Origin: Alisma plantago-aquatica | Lineage: Eukaryota; Streptophyta; Magnoliopsida; Alismatales; Alismataceae | Length of the DNA stretch: 64,000 bases | NCBI GenBank assembly: GCA_963693085.1 | Contig: OY856409.1 | Coordinates: forward strand, 295,344,058 to 295,408,057 | Reading direction: 5' to 3' | Shown here: piece after piece, positions 1 through 12,321 of the stretch | How the letters are laid out: the number at the start of each line of letters is the position of its first letter | Numbering within the stretch: the stretch's first letter is position 1 | Notes under the pieces: generated by a model | What the model saw: only the letters and a program-made list of their open reading frames with translations | Told to the model about the DNA's origin: nothing | Database searches by the model: none | Program-made: the position numbers and the translations under genes

Positions 1-1560
1 TTCTTAGTGTTCTCATTCTTCATAAGAATTGGACACTTGGCCTTGGGATACTAATATCCATATAACATGGACAAGTTTTCTCCCAATGAATTTGTGCATA
101 CTGAACCCTTCAGTACAGATTTCCAATGTATGCTCTCTCTTTTCCAGGTCAAGAGATTTGTCGAGAACTATCTCTATAGATCTCTATTCCTATCATATAG
201 GAAACATCTCTATCTTCCTTAAAGATAATTTCCACTTTTGGATTTCCATTCTAGAACATTTCCATTTCACATCAATATGTGGAATGTGAATACGCTCCCA
301 CTAAATCACAGATCCCTTCTTTATCTTTGACATATCAGTCAAACCCTATGACTATATCATCAAAGTAAAGATCCAATTTTGAGTTGCTTATACTCAATCA
401 ATCACATTGATTAGTCCATTGTAACTTATAGACTTCATTTGCATTAGTGGATTCATAACCCTTATAGGTTGTGTCACGTACACATCCTTGTTTTATTCCT
501 CATAGGAATGCGGTTTTAGTATCCATATGCCAAATGTCTCAGTCATTAAGTTGCAATCAACAAGCATCATCCTTCTCAAAATGTTATCCATGTGTCTTAA
601 CACTTAAGACTCATTTGCACTTATGGATTTCATCCAATGAGCGCTACCATCAAGGTCATACCTTATGGTTCACATGGATGTCATTTAGGATGTAATGGTC
701 TTATACCATAACTCAAAATTTGATTCCTCATATTCATCTAGATAGTTGACTCATCATATGAACAACTCATCACATAGATAATTGAGGTGTATCTGTCAAG
801 AATATAAGAATTCACAACCCTTGTGATTCTTAATGTCCTTTATTAGTGTGGGGTATTCTTTTATTAATAAGAATTTAGTTATTTGATAATCATTCTCTAA
901 CTCCTTAGAGTATGATTCCTTCTTGATTTAGACATCACCATGCCTTAATCATGAGTTCACTATGATACACTATCATAATCACTCATAAGGATCTCAAACA
1001 TTTGGTCCAAGTATTTTATTCATTGATCTCATCAAGAATTGATACTTTACCAAATTTGTACTTCATTTATGAAAATCTTGAACACTTCAAGATATTCATA
1101 TTGGTATTTCTCTAAACACCATTAGAAGTATTAGCATTTGTTCCAATAGGTATGTAAATACATCACATGTATTATACCTAATAGGATAATCATTCTCCCA
1201 CTACCATTAGTGAAGATTGATTAATCATGTACAAGATATTCATGTCTCTTACTAGTTCTCTAACCAAAAGAGTCTAGATTTATCCATCATATGGAAACTA
1301 GAAATGAATTTCTTATGATATATGCTAATTTAATTGTTTGAGTTATTAATAACTTTAGGTATCATTTTATCCTATACATACCATGTATTACAAGATAAAC
1401 AAGGCATTGCCACAAAGATCATATCTTTAAGATTGAAACATCAACTTTATTAATTGCCATCATTGTCATACAATATGCAATAATAAAGTGTTTCTATCTA
1501 TTGGCAATATATGAAATAGCAGTTCTCAACTCTATTTCATGCCCTTTAGGCTGAAATAAA
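1..1560 (-). pseudogene. copia pol remnant (RT, integrase, protease) of element A
   Basis: This would have encoded reverse transcriptase, integrase and protease of the copia polyprotein, in reverse order along the plus strand. Identity comes from colinearity with element B: bases near 473 match the RT text of B near 18690, bases 1060-1110 match its integrase near 19810, and 1130-1300 match the integrase to protease stretch near 19935-20050. No open frame longer than about 90 codons remains and frames change often, so this is a dead copy. It is more decayed than B, which suggests an older insertion. Confidence 0.7.
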
Positions 1561-2490
1561 CTGAAAGATACTCCTATCTATGGCAGCAACACTTGCTCCA
1601 ATGATGGGTATTTCTTTCTTGGTCCTTTCACAAAGGCCATCACTTCTTTGTGGATATTGCATATCATATATGACATATCCATATCTTGGTATCATATACC
1701 TCAGATAAAGAAGCGGTTCATTTCATGATACGTTAGGTGGAGATCTCCATCCCCTCCTTCATCTTCTTTTGTTCTTCCAGATATAGAGGGAAATTCCCTC
1801 ATACACCCTTTCCCCATGTGCCTTGAGGCTGAAGACGGCTTGGATTGCCGGCTAGCAATAGAACACTTCTTTGCTTTGCCCTTATCTTTGCCCTTAAGAA
1901 TTACCTTTTCTTTGATCACATCAAAGATTATGGTTTGTCTTTCTTTATCTTTGCCTCTACTATCCTCAACATGTACAACAACTTTGTCAACGCTTGTCAA
2001 AGTCGTTCGTGTTGTAGTTAATCATGAACTGTATGATTTTGCAACACTTGTAGTATCATACCAATAGCCAACTCTTGGCTCAGAGGGAATCCTTCTTAGT
2101 CAGGTTTTCCACATACCCAATCACATTGAGTGTGTGAATACCTTACTGGATCTCCTTCTGTCATGACATACTAGGACAATATCTTGGAGACATCATATGT
2201 CTCATGTTATCTCTGCAACTCATAGTTCAGAGAACACAACATCAAGCACTCTTCATCAATTTCATCCTCGGTATGCTTCCATAAACATACTTTCAGCCAT
2301 TGATGTGGTGGGATCGAGTTCATCTGGTTCTGGTATAATTAGGACTTAGAGCTTTCACTCTTTGACTAAGAAAACTTCTCATCATCCTAACCAATCGTGG
2401 AATTATTCCCATTTAATTTGTTGGTCTCAAAGACCGATCGCAAATAAAGTGATTTGTTGATTAACCATTTATATTAACAAAAAGGAAATA
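1561..2490 (-). pseudogene. copia gag remnant of element A
   Basis: The position between leader and protease and the match near 2340-2430 to B near 20840-20900 place this stretch in gag, the nucleocapsid gene. A minus-strand open stretch at 1701-2000 is rich in Lys and Gly and resembles the basic linker around the zinc knuckle of Angela-type Gag. No intact Cys-Cys-His-Cys knuckle is visible. Frames are broken, so no protein is expected. Confidence 0.5.
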
Positions 2491-3900
2491 TATGCAATTT
2501 TAGTCCAAAACTCTTTTTGACTTGTTTGATTGATTTGAAAAGTTGACGATAAAATTAGGCCTTTAATTAATTATCGCTCCCACTATTTTACTTCAAATTG
2601 ATAGCCCTCACCATCAATTCGGAAGATTGCAGCGTACAACCTTCTAGTGGGCAAGATCCTGAAATCCTCTAATTCATGAGTCAGCTTTGGTTGATCGCCC
2701 ACAACTTAGATCTCTCAGGTAGGCAACTTTTGCCAATTGCATCATATGCAACTCTTGATAAGATGTCATATACAACTCTTTGCAATGATCATCTCCATGC
2801 CTCAAGGTACTAGATCCCATCTAGATCACCTTGTTAAGTCCGACCCAAAGCAAACACGATGAATATGCACCCTGCTAGGGCAGACCCACACATTCATCCT
2901 TCACGTTTCCACGAGATAGACGGTGCACCACGCTAGGGCGTGCCCACACTTGGTCGATCAAGCTTTTCACATGTGTCGCATTTGGAAGGCATCTAAAACT
3001 TAATATTTTAATGAGGGATTTTGTTTTATATACATATACATATCCAATCACCACAATACATAGTACGTATCATATACATGCTATATCCCACAGAAAAATG
3101 CACAAATGATACAAAGCGATGATTATGGCCATCCTAATGTGATTCCTCGACCCAAGAGGAATCACGGTCATCTAGGTCTACATCACATGCAACCTGTACA
3201 AGATGAACTCTGTGCCTTGCCTTCCGAGTTGATCAACTCATCTCATGAATGATCTGTACTCTCCAGCCGGTCGTCTGGGTGCCACCAGCCGATCGGTTGG
3301 CTCCTCCAACCGATCGGTTCACCTGGTCGTCGTGCATCTCGTCATATCCGCCATCCGCTCATCTCGCTCCTCGAACTGGTCATCAACCGATCGGTTCACT
3401 CCTTGAACCGACCGTCTGGAACGTCAACCGATCGGTTCATGCCTTGAACCGATCGTTTCAGCTGTCGTCTTGATGTCCACCAGTCTTCGACATAACTGGA
3501 AATAAAAATCTATCCTATTTATTACATTGCTTTAAAAGGGAAACCCTGAGTTACATTCAGGGGGAGCAAAGGTAGGAAAGAATCTCGAATTATTTCGAGT
3601 TACATCAGGAATAAGAGAGGGAAGATCGGTGCGCAGACCGAGATGCAAGCAACCATAAACAACCACACACAGATAGGGGTTTATAGGACATAATCATGCT
3701 ACACACATCCACCACAAAACTCGTTTAAGGGCGACGCGTATCAAGTGCATTAATAATACATATCATATATGTAATTGGGATTTGTGGATTTAGGATTGGA
3801 CATGCATAAAGCCAATATTATTCGCATCGCATGCAATAAATAAAGGCGACAAACCAAAATCGATCATATCGATATTCCTAAAATATAGAGCAGTTGACGT
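2491..3900 (-). other. untranslated leader of element A
   Basis: About 1.4 kb without a credible coding frame lies between the primer site and gag. It matches the leader of B (20955-22305) closely, including the shared TTAGGCCTTTAATTAATTA text near 2557 and the CATGCATAAAG text near 3802. Its notable content is the palindrome array at 3264-3459, listed separately. Confidence 0.7.
3264..3459. repeat. leader array of AACCGATCGGTT-type palindromes (element A)
   Basis: About eight copies of a 12-14-bp palindrome with core AACCGATCGGTT or one- to three-base variants (AGCCGATCGGTT, AACCGACCGTCT) occur within 200 bp. They sit roughly 450-650 bp downstream of the LTR in the direction of transcription. 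The same kind of site is repeated inside the LTR. As DNA it could bind a dimeric protein; as RNA each site could form a short hairpin or pair with another site. Function is unknown. Confidence 0.85.
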
Positions 3901-3913
3901 GGCTCTGATACCA
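3901..3913 (-). other. primer binding site of element A
   Basis: On the minus strand this reads TGGTATCAGAGCC, complementary to the 3' end of plant initiator tRNA-Met. It follows the LTR end after one spacer base (3914), the usual copia arrangement, and fixes both the LTR border and the direction of the element. Confidence 0.92.
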
Positions 3914-4467
3914 CTGTTGGGTTTTAGGAGAGATAGAGAAGGCAGCGGAAACAAAAATTTTCTCCCCCAACCCATACCGAGGAAACGCGTCAATGTCTAT
4001 ATAATAGGAAAGGATGGTTTGTGGAATCATACCTTGTCCCGAGGCTTGCTCGACGACAATACCTCGCGCAATGCGCGGTCTTCAACTCCGGTCTTGGACG
4101 GCGTCTGTGCAGCTCCTGGTCGCACCGGGACTGACGACTCCTCCTCCTACCGGACTGTCGGATGACAGTTGTCCTCCTGAGCGGCAGTGTCCTCCCGCCT
4201 CTGTAGTAGTCCACACGGACCACTTGGAACTCCACTCTCCTTGTCCCACAAGGAAGTGGAAGGAGTCGCACCCTCCTGTTGACGTACTAGTCACCAACAC
4301 ACTCTCCTGCTACCAGTTGCAACTGCAGTTGTCCTTCCCTTGCTGCCCCTCCCTTTTGCGGGAAGCACTTGCTCGGGATCTCTCACGGTTACCAAAACCA
4401 GAGAGAACGACAACTTCGCAAAGCAACCGGCTTGCATTGAGTTGTACTCTGAGAAGCCCCCAATACC

Positions 4468-4480
4468 CCTATATATATAG
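4468..4480 (-). promoter_or_regulatory. TATA box of the element A LTR
   Basis: The minus strand reads CTATATATATAGGGG here, in a GC-richer setting conserved in both B LTRs (15901-15913 and 22859-22868). Its place about two thirds along the LTR fits a U3/R promoter. Transcription would run leftward through the primer site and leader. Confidence 0.7.
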
Positions 4481-4580
4481 GCGGATCATGGGACAGGGTT
4501 CTCTGTGCCCGACAATATGGGACTAAAGCAGGAGTAGAAGGGTTCGAGATTTTCCACAAAAAGCAACCAACTCGCAACCT

Positions 4581-4970
4581 GAACCGATCGGTTCACAAGT
4601 GAACCGGTCGGTTGGGGACCTGAACCGGTCGGTTGGAGCACCAACCGATCGGTTGGGACCCATGAGCCGATCGGTTCACTTCTGAACCGGTCGGTTCGTG
4701 GTCCTAGTTGGTTCCCGATTGAATTTCCTTCTTTCATTTCTAATTGGTATCGAATACCAATCCTTGTTCCAATCAAATTGGGCAAGTGAAACGCAAGGAA
4801 AATTCTCACCGACCGAACTTTCCCAACTTGTTCGGTTGCACCAATTGAACCGATCGGTTCAACACTTGAACCGCTCGTTTCACTCTGTACATGAGCCGAT
4901 CGACTCAACACTTGAGCCGACCGGTTTAGCAACCTCATCTGACCGGTTCAACACTTGAACCGATCGGTTG
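4581..4970. repeat. U3 array of AACCGATCGGTT-type palindromes (element A)
   Basis: Twelve sites can be counted in 390 bp. Three read exactly AACCGATCGGTT within a GAACC...GGTTC or GGTTG context, one reads CAACCGATCGGTTG, and others are AACCGGTCGGTT, AGCCGATCGGTT or more decayed forms such as AGCCGATCGACT. Spacing is irregular, mostly 18-25 bp, so this is not a simple tandem repeat. The array lies about 100-500 bp upstream of the TATA box in the direction of transcription, where an LTR enhancer would be expected. Confidence 0.9.
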
Positions 4971-6160
4971 GGAGTACATGTTGTGCAGAATCAGTCAAAT
5001 GCGATTTCAATCAATCCGATACTCCAATCAATGCGTCCAACACCTTGAACCATATGATATTGAGCTATCAACTGATTGAGTGTTTAATTGAACTACTAAA
5101 CTCCTTTAGTAATCAATCTAAACATTGCTTTGTGGACAAAACTCCTCTTCCAGGTTAAATCCTATGTGTGTGACCCTGCAGGTCCATTTCACGTTGGCAG
5201 TGAAAGTCCATAACACTTATGACTTCACAAGCAAAGAGTGGTGCCTAGTCACACATCAGTGCTACCCAAGTGAAAGTAGAAAGTTGGAGAACAACTTTCA
5301 TCCTACAATCCATGAATGGTGTTACAGTGAATGTATAATTCCTTTGTCACTGATATCCCAAATGAACTCGAGGCATGGAGCAGTCATCCTGTCAACGTTC
5401 ATTCACTTTCTTGATCTCAGAGTAGATTGAAGGAGATATGTATGACATCAATATCACATACTGATTCACACATGCGTGCGCACGCCTATCTCAATCCTAC
5501 TCATCAAGTGGCCTTGGATATCAAACTCCCTCAGGAGGGACAAATCCCATATCTATCACTTACCCCTCAAAAGCCCCATGTGTCAAAGCCACCCAATCAT
5601 CACCTTTATAACAACCCATGTTTCAGGACTGCGTTTGATGATGTCAAAGTGTGCCCAACGACATGTGTTGAGTGCAGTGATTTCAGGTCTAAGAATCACA
5701 CTCACCACCATCACTGTGAGTACTGACTGTGACTACCATGTCATGGTTCCATGTGTCAAACTCACGGTGGGTCTGTCCGGTACACTTGTTCTCTAACAAG
5801 TACCTATGTGTTTGGTTTGATATCTCTATATCATGACTAATGAGATTCTGTCATCAACCAACACCACAATATAGTCTTGTGTGTCATTGCTGTCTATCTA
5901 CCTTCCACAATGACATCCGACTAGGGACATAACAAGAATGTACAAACTCTTAGCATCCGTATGATCTCATCGTTCAGGTCCTTAACCTGAAAGCATACGT
6001 CATTGAGTACTGTCATTCTCTAGACATTCAATCTGTTCTATCACTATCTCATATGACTGAACCAGAATGAATTGGAAGCTTGCCTTTGATGTTTATCAAA
6101 TCAATCTTATGTATCCCACCAATCGTCCCATGATTGGCTCTCAGGGCATACATACCAACA

Positions 6161-7400
6161 ATATTATCAACCAATATGAGACATTATTTGGAGAAAAAAT
6201 CGACACATTCAAGTCAAAGGTCTCCTTTCGTCCTATTGTGAGTGTTTTTATAAGATAAGAAATAAAGAAAATGATAAAGGAGGACGACATAGACAAACTT
6301 GAAATCTATTATAAAACTTCAAACTATGATTGGGAGGTCAAAGAAGCAAGTGTTCAACCCCATGAAAGATAGGGTTACAAAGAAACTTCATAGTTGGAAC
6401 AACATTTAGTCTCAATACCGAGAAGGGGAAATCTTATGCAATATATGATACATTCTATACCCACATGTATCATGAGTGTGTTCAAACTTATATATGAGTT
6501 TATATACGACATCTATGGGGTTATTGGAAGGCTTTTATGGCGATCCAAGGAGGGTGCAAGGAAAACTCATTAGATGAAATGGTAACAACTCTGTCTCCCA
6601 TAACACATGGATCGACTAGTAGTTAGAGATCTCAATTTTTTTAACCAAGCACTCTTTCCAAGCAAAGTGTCATCTGATTACTAACCCATAGACCTTGGCA
6701 GGATGTGTGTTGAGAGTAAGATATTTAAAATGAACAAGAATTATTCAAGAATAGAGAGAAAGCAACCCAAGATATGATTGGCCCACCATATGGGGGTCAT
6801 ATCCCTTTTATCATAAGGACAAGGGTGGCATGTGGCGAGAGGTGCAAATATCAATATCTCATAGGACAAGTGGATCATAGGCCTTATGGGAGACACATCA
6901 TAGTACATGTCACTTACAGACACATCAATGCGTGTGAATGGCATCATTCTCCATACTGAAAGGAGGTCGGTGTAAAGAAAATGCATACCTTACTTCTACC
7001 CCCACATCAAGTCATGCATATGAGATATTCCCATTACCAGCTACAAGGAATAGGAGACCATCTCTTTGTCACCCGATCCCAGAGACCTATTCTAAATTAG
7101 ATCCACACATAGCTTTGATATTCTTTTCAATTTCTCTCAAAACATGATTGTGGAAGAGGAGAAATGCAATGCACTATGGAGGAAGCAATGGCCTTCGAAG
7201 CTTATCCTTTTTTATTGGAAGCTTAGTGAAGAATTACTTTAAAATGAGGAAGTGACAAATCATGGAGGATGTCATCTCCCAATTTTGCGATGTGACTACT
7301 GAGAATTTTGGACATGCAGTATTCTCTTACACATTGGTTTTCCAAGTTTGTATCTTCAACAATATAATAACTACAATCCAATGAAATGACATATAGACTT
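6161..7400 (+). pseudogene. L1-type LINE ORF2 3' part (RT thumb and zinc-binding region), plus strand
   Basis: This is a decayed end of a LINE ORF2. In order, one can read a stretch like the end of the RT domain (SIPTCIMSVFK near 6455, then a LLWRSKEGARK-type motif near 6530), a VVRDLNFFNQAL-type motif near 6620 typical of the RT thumb, and a zf-RVT-like stretch with LWRKQWPSKLILFYWK near 7170. The frames shift and contain stops. The left border coincides with the end of the LTR of element A, so A probably inserted into this LINE and its 5' part may lie left of the window. No poly(A) tail or duplication was found. Confidence 0.7.
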
Positions 7401-7949
7401 CAACATCTTAATTCAACAACATTTTTATATTATATATTTCATTCATCCATAAAGTACATAGGGAACATCCACAATGATGTGAGTTACCCATAACTGGTAA
7501 ATAACACAGAATGGGAAAATCACATAAAATAGGTTAATAGGAAGGTTAATAAGCATACTTCTTGCAAGAAGAAAGGATGTGTAGCTCATGACATGGGAAC
7601 TCATTACAAAAAACACTAGTTAAAAAACCATGAAGGGGGATAATTAGAAAATTTTTGATCATCCATATGCTGGCCAGCAGGTATAATCAGTCACAAAACA
7701 TTGAAGGGACCCCTTGATCAAAGTCTAGATATCTATCTTCTGTGATGTTGATATATTTGGGATTGAGCTTTGGTGGTAAAGGTGGAATAACTTTTTATAG
7801 GGTCGGAGAGAATGAAAAACATCATATTTATAAATACCTAAGTGTATGATTTTTAGAATAGTTGTTGGAGGGGTGATATTACTACCAAATAATCTCATAT
7901 TTCATTCTATCTAGATGTTCTACAAGATGGAGCATGTTATTTTTTATGA

Positions 7950-8260
7950 TCTCGGTTCATGTTAGTCGAGGTTGTGATTAGATCATCACCATTGAAGGTG
8001 TGGTAGGAGGTGAAGGGAAGCAAAGGTGAATGTTGAAAAGTCACATAGTTGAGAGGCTAGGTCACATGTGAAGAAGATATGTCAAAGTTATTCAATGTTA
8101 TTCCATAAAAGCATGCACTAGAAAGGCCATGGGTGTTTTTTATGTAGGTTGGTTACCATAAGAATTTTAATTGCACAAACACGTCAAATGAATAAGAGTA
8201 TGTTGAGTGGTGTGCTCATTTTCCAAAAGGTGATGTGGAATGTTGAGAATGAACCACTAA
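7950..8260 (-). pseudogene. LINE ORF2 zinc-binding (zf-RVT) remnant
   Basis: The minus strand contains HIFFTCDLASQLCDF, close to the H-x-F-x-x-C-x-x-A motif that ends the zinc-binding domain of plant L1 ORF2, preceded by a decayed cysteine-containing stretch. It lies where the C-terminus of the ORF2 at 8900-11330 is expected. Stops interrupt it. Confidence 0.5.
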
Positions 8261-8899
8261 ACAAAGGAAAGTTATATTCTTTTTAATGGTAGAAAATTCA
8301 CCCCAAATACATGAGATAGAGGGTTTATTTTGAGGGTAGTATAGAAGGAAACATATTGTTTGGAGGTTGTCAATTGAGAGAAAATTTTGGGGGATTCTTT
8401 TATAGGTGTTTACATGGTTAGAATGTAATAATTTTTTTGTTTATAAAAAGGTAACATTGTGCGTGGCTGGTGAGAAGGGGTTGACGATAGAGATTAGGAT
8501 GCAATCCTTGAACTAATTGTCCACCTAGAATTCAAGGGGAAACTGATCATTCATAGGAATACTCATTATGAGTTTATATTGTGATGTGATTTGGTGGTGT
8601 ATCTGTAGACGAAAGACATTTTGTATTTAGGGATGGGCTTCAAGGGTGTACTTTATAATCAATATTTAGAATTGACAACTTTGGACCATGTAGAGGATTT
8701 GATGGTAAATGATTTTAGGTTTGATAGTGCATCTCATCGAGCATTTGTGTTTATGTTTCTAATGCACCAGCCGCCTTAGGATATTAGCAGACAAATGGTA
8801 TTCCAAGCTATCAAGTGGATGGAGTGAAATTTCCAAATTAGTTCCTTATTAATTTATCGACGATGTGGAGAATAGTTTTTGGTAAGGGGATACATGTTA

Positions 8900-10290
8900 T
8901 GTAGTAGGACAATAGTTGAGCTAGTATCAAGTTTATAACTATGATCCATCCCACAAGGGATAGGAATGAGTGGGACTAACCATTGAGATTTCTTTAGATG
9001 AATCTATAATAGGTGATTGGTATGTTGATGGAAGGGCATAGAGTAATAGGGTTAAGTCATAAATATTAGTGGGAAATTTTTTATTTTTGTAGTTAATGAT
9101 GTTAGAGAAGTATCTTTTAAGGTCATTATGGACATTACAACAAAGATGTGAAGGATAAATTAAATTTAAGACCTGCGATAGGTAGAAAACAATAGGAAAC
9201 GTGTAATGTTTTGGATATTTTAAAGGGTGGATTGATAAAAGTGAGGGTGCAATCAGCACACTAGATGGAGGGATCTTTTTTATTGTCTATATGGATAGCA
9301 TTCAAAATATCATTCTTTGACACTAACATAAGCATTATGTTCAGGAATTGTGTCTCTGAGGAATAGATAGGGTGATAGGGGGATCACCATGTCTAAGGTC
9401 GTTAGAACTATAGAAAATATCGTAGTGAGTTCTTAAGGAGAAAAAATTGGAGGCCATTGAGACACAAGCTCTCATCTAGAGAATCCAAGTAGGGGAGATG
9501 CATTTAGCTATCATAATTTTCCATAGAAAGAGCCATTTAATGTGGTTAAAAGCTTTATCAAAATCTATTTTAAGAATGTCTAGGTAATTTTTGTGTGTGT
9601 TAGTAGTAGTGAATTATTTCATTGGCTAGGAGGTATGTATCTTATTTTTTATATCTTTCATGAAATCACATTGTTTCGGAGAAATGGCATCATTGAAATG
9701 TGGTACAAGTATAAGGCTACATGTTTCAGATGTGCTTTTGTAGATGCACTTTAAGAGATTATTGGGTATATAATATATGATATATGTAGTGTAAGACATT
9801 TTTGGTAATAGGTTTAGGTGTGTTTCATTAAGTCTCTTGATGTTTTCAAAGGTGTGGGGGTTGCTTGTGGAAGATATCTTGGAAAATTCGATTAAGGAGG
9901 GTCAACTTGAGTTATATAAAGTAATTGAGAAACCATCTGGACCCAGGGATTCATATTGATTAATGCTTGATAAGACCTCCCCAGTATTTTCCAAAAAGAA
10001 AGGAGATATAAGAAGGGATGGACTTCTTAATTGAAGATCATTGAACCTAAATAGAAGGAAGTTGAATGATGATTTTTTTGTAGTGTTCTATTGGTTAGGG
10101 AGGGTGTAGAAGTGGTGGATGGTCAATTTAACGATTTCATTTCTATTGGGGTCAAATTTCCCATGGATGGAGATGTTACAAATGGAATTTTGGATTTTGT
10201 TTGAAGAGGTTTTTGCAATGGAATAAGGATGTTTTATGACCCACCTTGGATATCCATAAGATTTTTTGATCTTTGTCTCCAATATGTTTT
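8900..10290 (-). pseudogene. LINE ORF2 reverse transcriptase remnant
   Basis: This would copy LINE RNA at the target site. In minus-strand order there are a connector with IAKTSSNKIQNSICNISIHG (10270-10150), the GPDGFS motif near 9930, a LNETHLNLLPK stretch near 9830, a DILKIDFDKAFNHIKW-type motif near 9550 and an LRHGDP motif near 9390. These correspond in order to the conserved blocks of L1 RT (SPGPDG, L-x-LIPK, D-x-x-KAYD, RQGDPLSP). The catalytic YADD block is not recognisable. Stops and shifts make it non-functional. Confidence 0.8.
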
Positions 10291-10611
10291 GATACCTGAG
10301 GGAAGGTTTTGTAGAGTCTCCTTTAGGTTAATTATTGGTTTGTTAAGTTCAGGTTAGCGTATCTAGGGTCCAATTGATCAACTTTTGATGGTATGAGTAT
10401 ATGTCATTGATTTTGATTCTTAAGTAGACAAAGGTTTGTTAGTTCCATGGTTTAAGGGAATAGACAGCAGAACCTCAAGAAAAGGTTGACTGATTTGGAA
10501 GGGTTTTAATCTAGTGGTTTACGTGTGTATGGATAGACCAACATCTATGTATGATTTTAGTATTGGTATTGTCTATAATCCAAAATCTTTCAAACCTAAA
10601 GGGGATGGGAC

Positions 10612-11330
10612 TCATAAGATGTGGTTGGTATCTAGAAGAACTAGGTTGTGGTCAGAGATGATCTTAGGCAAAGTTGTGGCCTGTGATAAGGGTAAGTAAA
10701 TCAAGAAGTTATGGTTGCACATGAATCTATCTAGTTTGACCAAAAAGAGGGTTTGATTAGTTATCTCTCTAGGAAAAACTATAACTGGTTTCACTAAGAT
10801 CTAGTTGATTATAATGGCCAATTATTTCATTGATTTTTTACATATTATTAAAGGAGTCTCCATATCTCAACCTATCAAGGAAAATTTTGGTTATATTAAA
10901 ATGACCTCCAGTGATCTATGGAAGAGAGGTGTAGGATCCATAGATATGGGTTGATTCCTCCATAAAGGCTAACTTATTATTTGATGGCTCCCCATACACA
11001 CCCATAAGGGTCCACAGACATCAAAAAAAGTTTACTAGTAAAGCTGATGGGGATTAGTATGATAAAATAGAATGTGAGATAGAGATAGGTAATAGGCTAT
11101 TCTATTCTATGATCATACTACCAGTATGAACTCACACAAGTATTTGAACCCATCATTCAAGTTTTTGCTGCTAAAGAATTTTTATTATGTATGGATAAGG
11201 TAGATTTAGTTTCTAGGGTGATGACAAAGTTGGTTTTCTTTTTGTTGATAAGGTATTCAAGGTTCCTTTTCATGGTTACCATAACCAAACCATTACTATT
11301 CCAAATGCAAAAAATCATCAATAACTGGTA
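10612..11330 (-). pseudogene. LINE ORF2 endonuclease remnant
   Basis: The minus strand shows the L1 endonuclease N-terminus (WNSNGL near 11300, then FVITLETKS near 11210), a GGHFN motif near 10890 matching the GGDFN block, a LDRFMCNHNFL stretch near 10715, and ISDHNLVLLDT near 10650 with the conserved Ser-Asp-His triad of the APE-type fold. Target nicking would be its role. The frame breaks at least three times. The downstream neighbour is the RT domain of the same ORF2. Confidence 0.82.
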
Positions 11331-12321
11331 GAATAAAATCATAAGGTATATGTGATATAAGTGGGTAAGGTCTTCAAACATGTTAACAATAGAATTATGA
11401 TTAAATAAGAATGAATCGAGGAGGTCCAAATTAATTTGTTGAAAGAAGGAGATTAAATTTGGTTCATCAGCAAATGTTAAGCCAACTTTTTGACAAAAGG
11501 TGATACAACTGGACATGTTAGATCAATGTAGGGACATCTTCTTACCTTTGAAGATCCTAGTATTGGGGTTATCAAGAAGATGAGATGAGTCTTTGAGAAG
11601 TGGTGTTGAGATTGTTAGTGGAAATGAAGGTATGGAAGGGTCTAGGGATGAACCTGCCACACAAAGATGGGATTGTGGAGAATCTCCCTACATAGAATCA
11701 TGAAGATGTTTGGAGTCACATTGGGTTTGTAATTGATGATCATGCTCTTCATGGTGGATAAAATGGGCTCTAAAAAGTTGACATATTTTTTTATGTTTTA
11801 TATTGTTTGATGGATATTACCTAATAAAGGTTGATCCAAAGTTGTGGAGGGAATGGTTATGGTGATTGTAACCAAGGTTTGTTTTTTCCACCGGGGGGGG
11901 GGGGACATCTAGTGATCTTATTTGTAGGCAAAGTATCTAGTTTTTGATTTCATATAAGAAGTTTATCTTGATCTTTTGTAGAGGTTTGAAATATCTTAGG
12001 ACCAATGATCCTTGGTAATTGCTTTCCTGATTCAAACTAGGGATTGTTTGGAAGGAATAGGTTGGTATGTCATCCATATTGTTTTACAAGATACTGAGAT
12101 ATATTTGTGCTTCACAATTGTGTCTTATGCAAGCTGGATATTCTCAGGATCAATTGTTGGCAAGACATATAAAGTGTGAAAGGCTTTTTCTTTTTGAAAC
12201 CTTGTCGTTTTGTGTGGGTTGTTTTTTCTTGAGAATGGTTTTGATTTGAATGAGACGTAACTTATGGGGGTGGAAAGGAATTTTAAGGGTAAAATATGTG
12301 TCATCATAGAATTTTTCTATA

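Larger units (their letters stand above)
1..6160 (-). mobile_element. Angela/BARE-like Ty1/copia element A, left end outside window
   Basis: This is the 5' part of a minus-strand LTR retrotransposon. Read on the minus strand it runs LTR (6160-3915), one-base spacer, primer site matching initiator tRNA-Met, a long leader, gag remnant, then protease, integrase and reverse transcriptase remnants to the window edge. It aligns piece by piece with complete element B (15371-24454): the RT text near 473 matches B near 18690, the leader near 2560 matches B near 21000, and the LTR start at 3915 matches B at 22330. By that comparison about 0.7 kb of internal sequence and the 3' LTR lie outside the window. 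The coding parts are heavily decayed. The Angela assignment rests on remembered integrase and protease motifs in B, not on a search. Confidence 0.88.
3915..6160 (-). repeat. 5' LTR of element A (2246 bp)
   Basis: Minus-strand ends are TGTTGG and CCAACA, a perfect short inverted repeat. It aligns along its length with both LTRs of B (2125 and 2105 bp), including the shared fragments TGGCAGTGAAAGTCCATAAC near 5199 and CAAGTGGCC near 5505. It carries a TATA box near 4470 and a palindrome array just upstream. The flanking ATATT (6161-6165) would be one half of the target duplication; the other half is off-window. Short open frames inside are not genes. Confidence 0.92.

Noticed and set aside
3899..4526. 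Open frames on both strands near the LTR start of A
   Set aside because: They lie inside a clear LTR with TATA box; the corresponding stretches in B are broken differently.
4581..4970. CRISPR-like array or satellite
   Set aside because: Spacing and intervening sequence are irregular, the unit is a palindrome and the context is a plant LTR.
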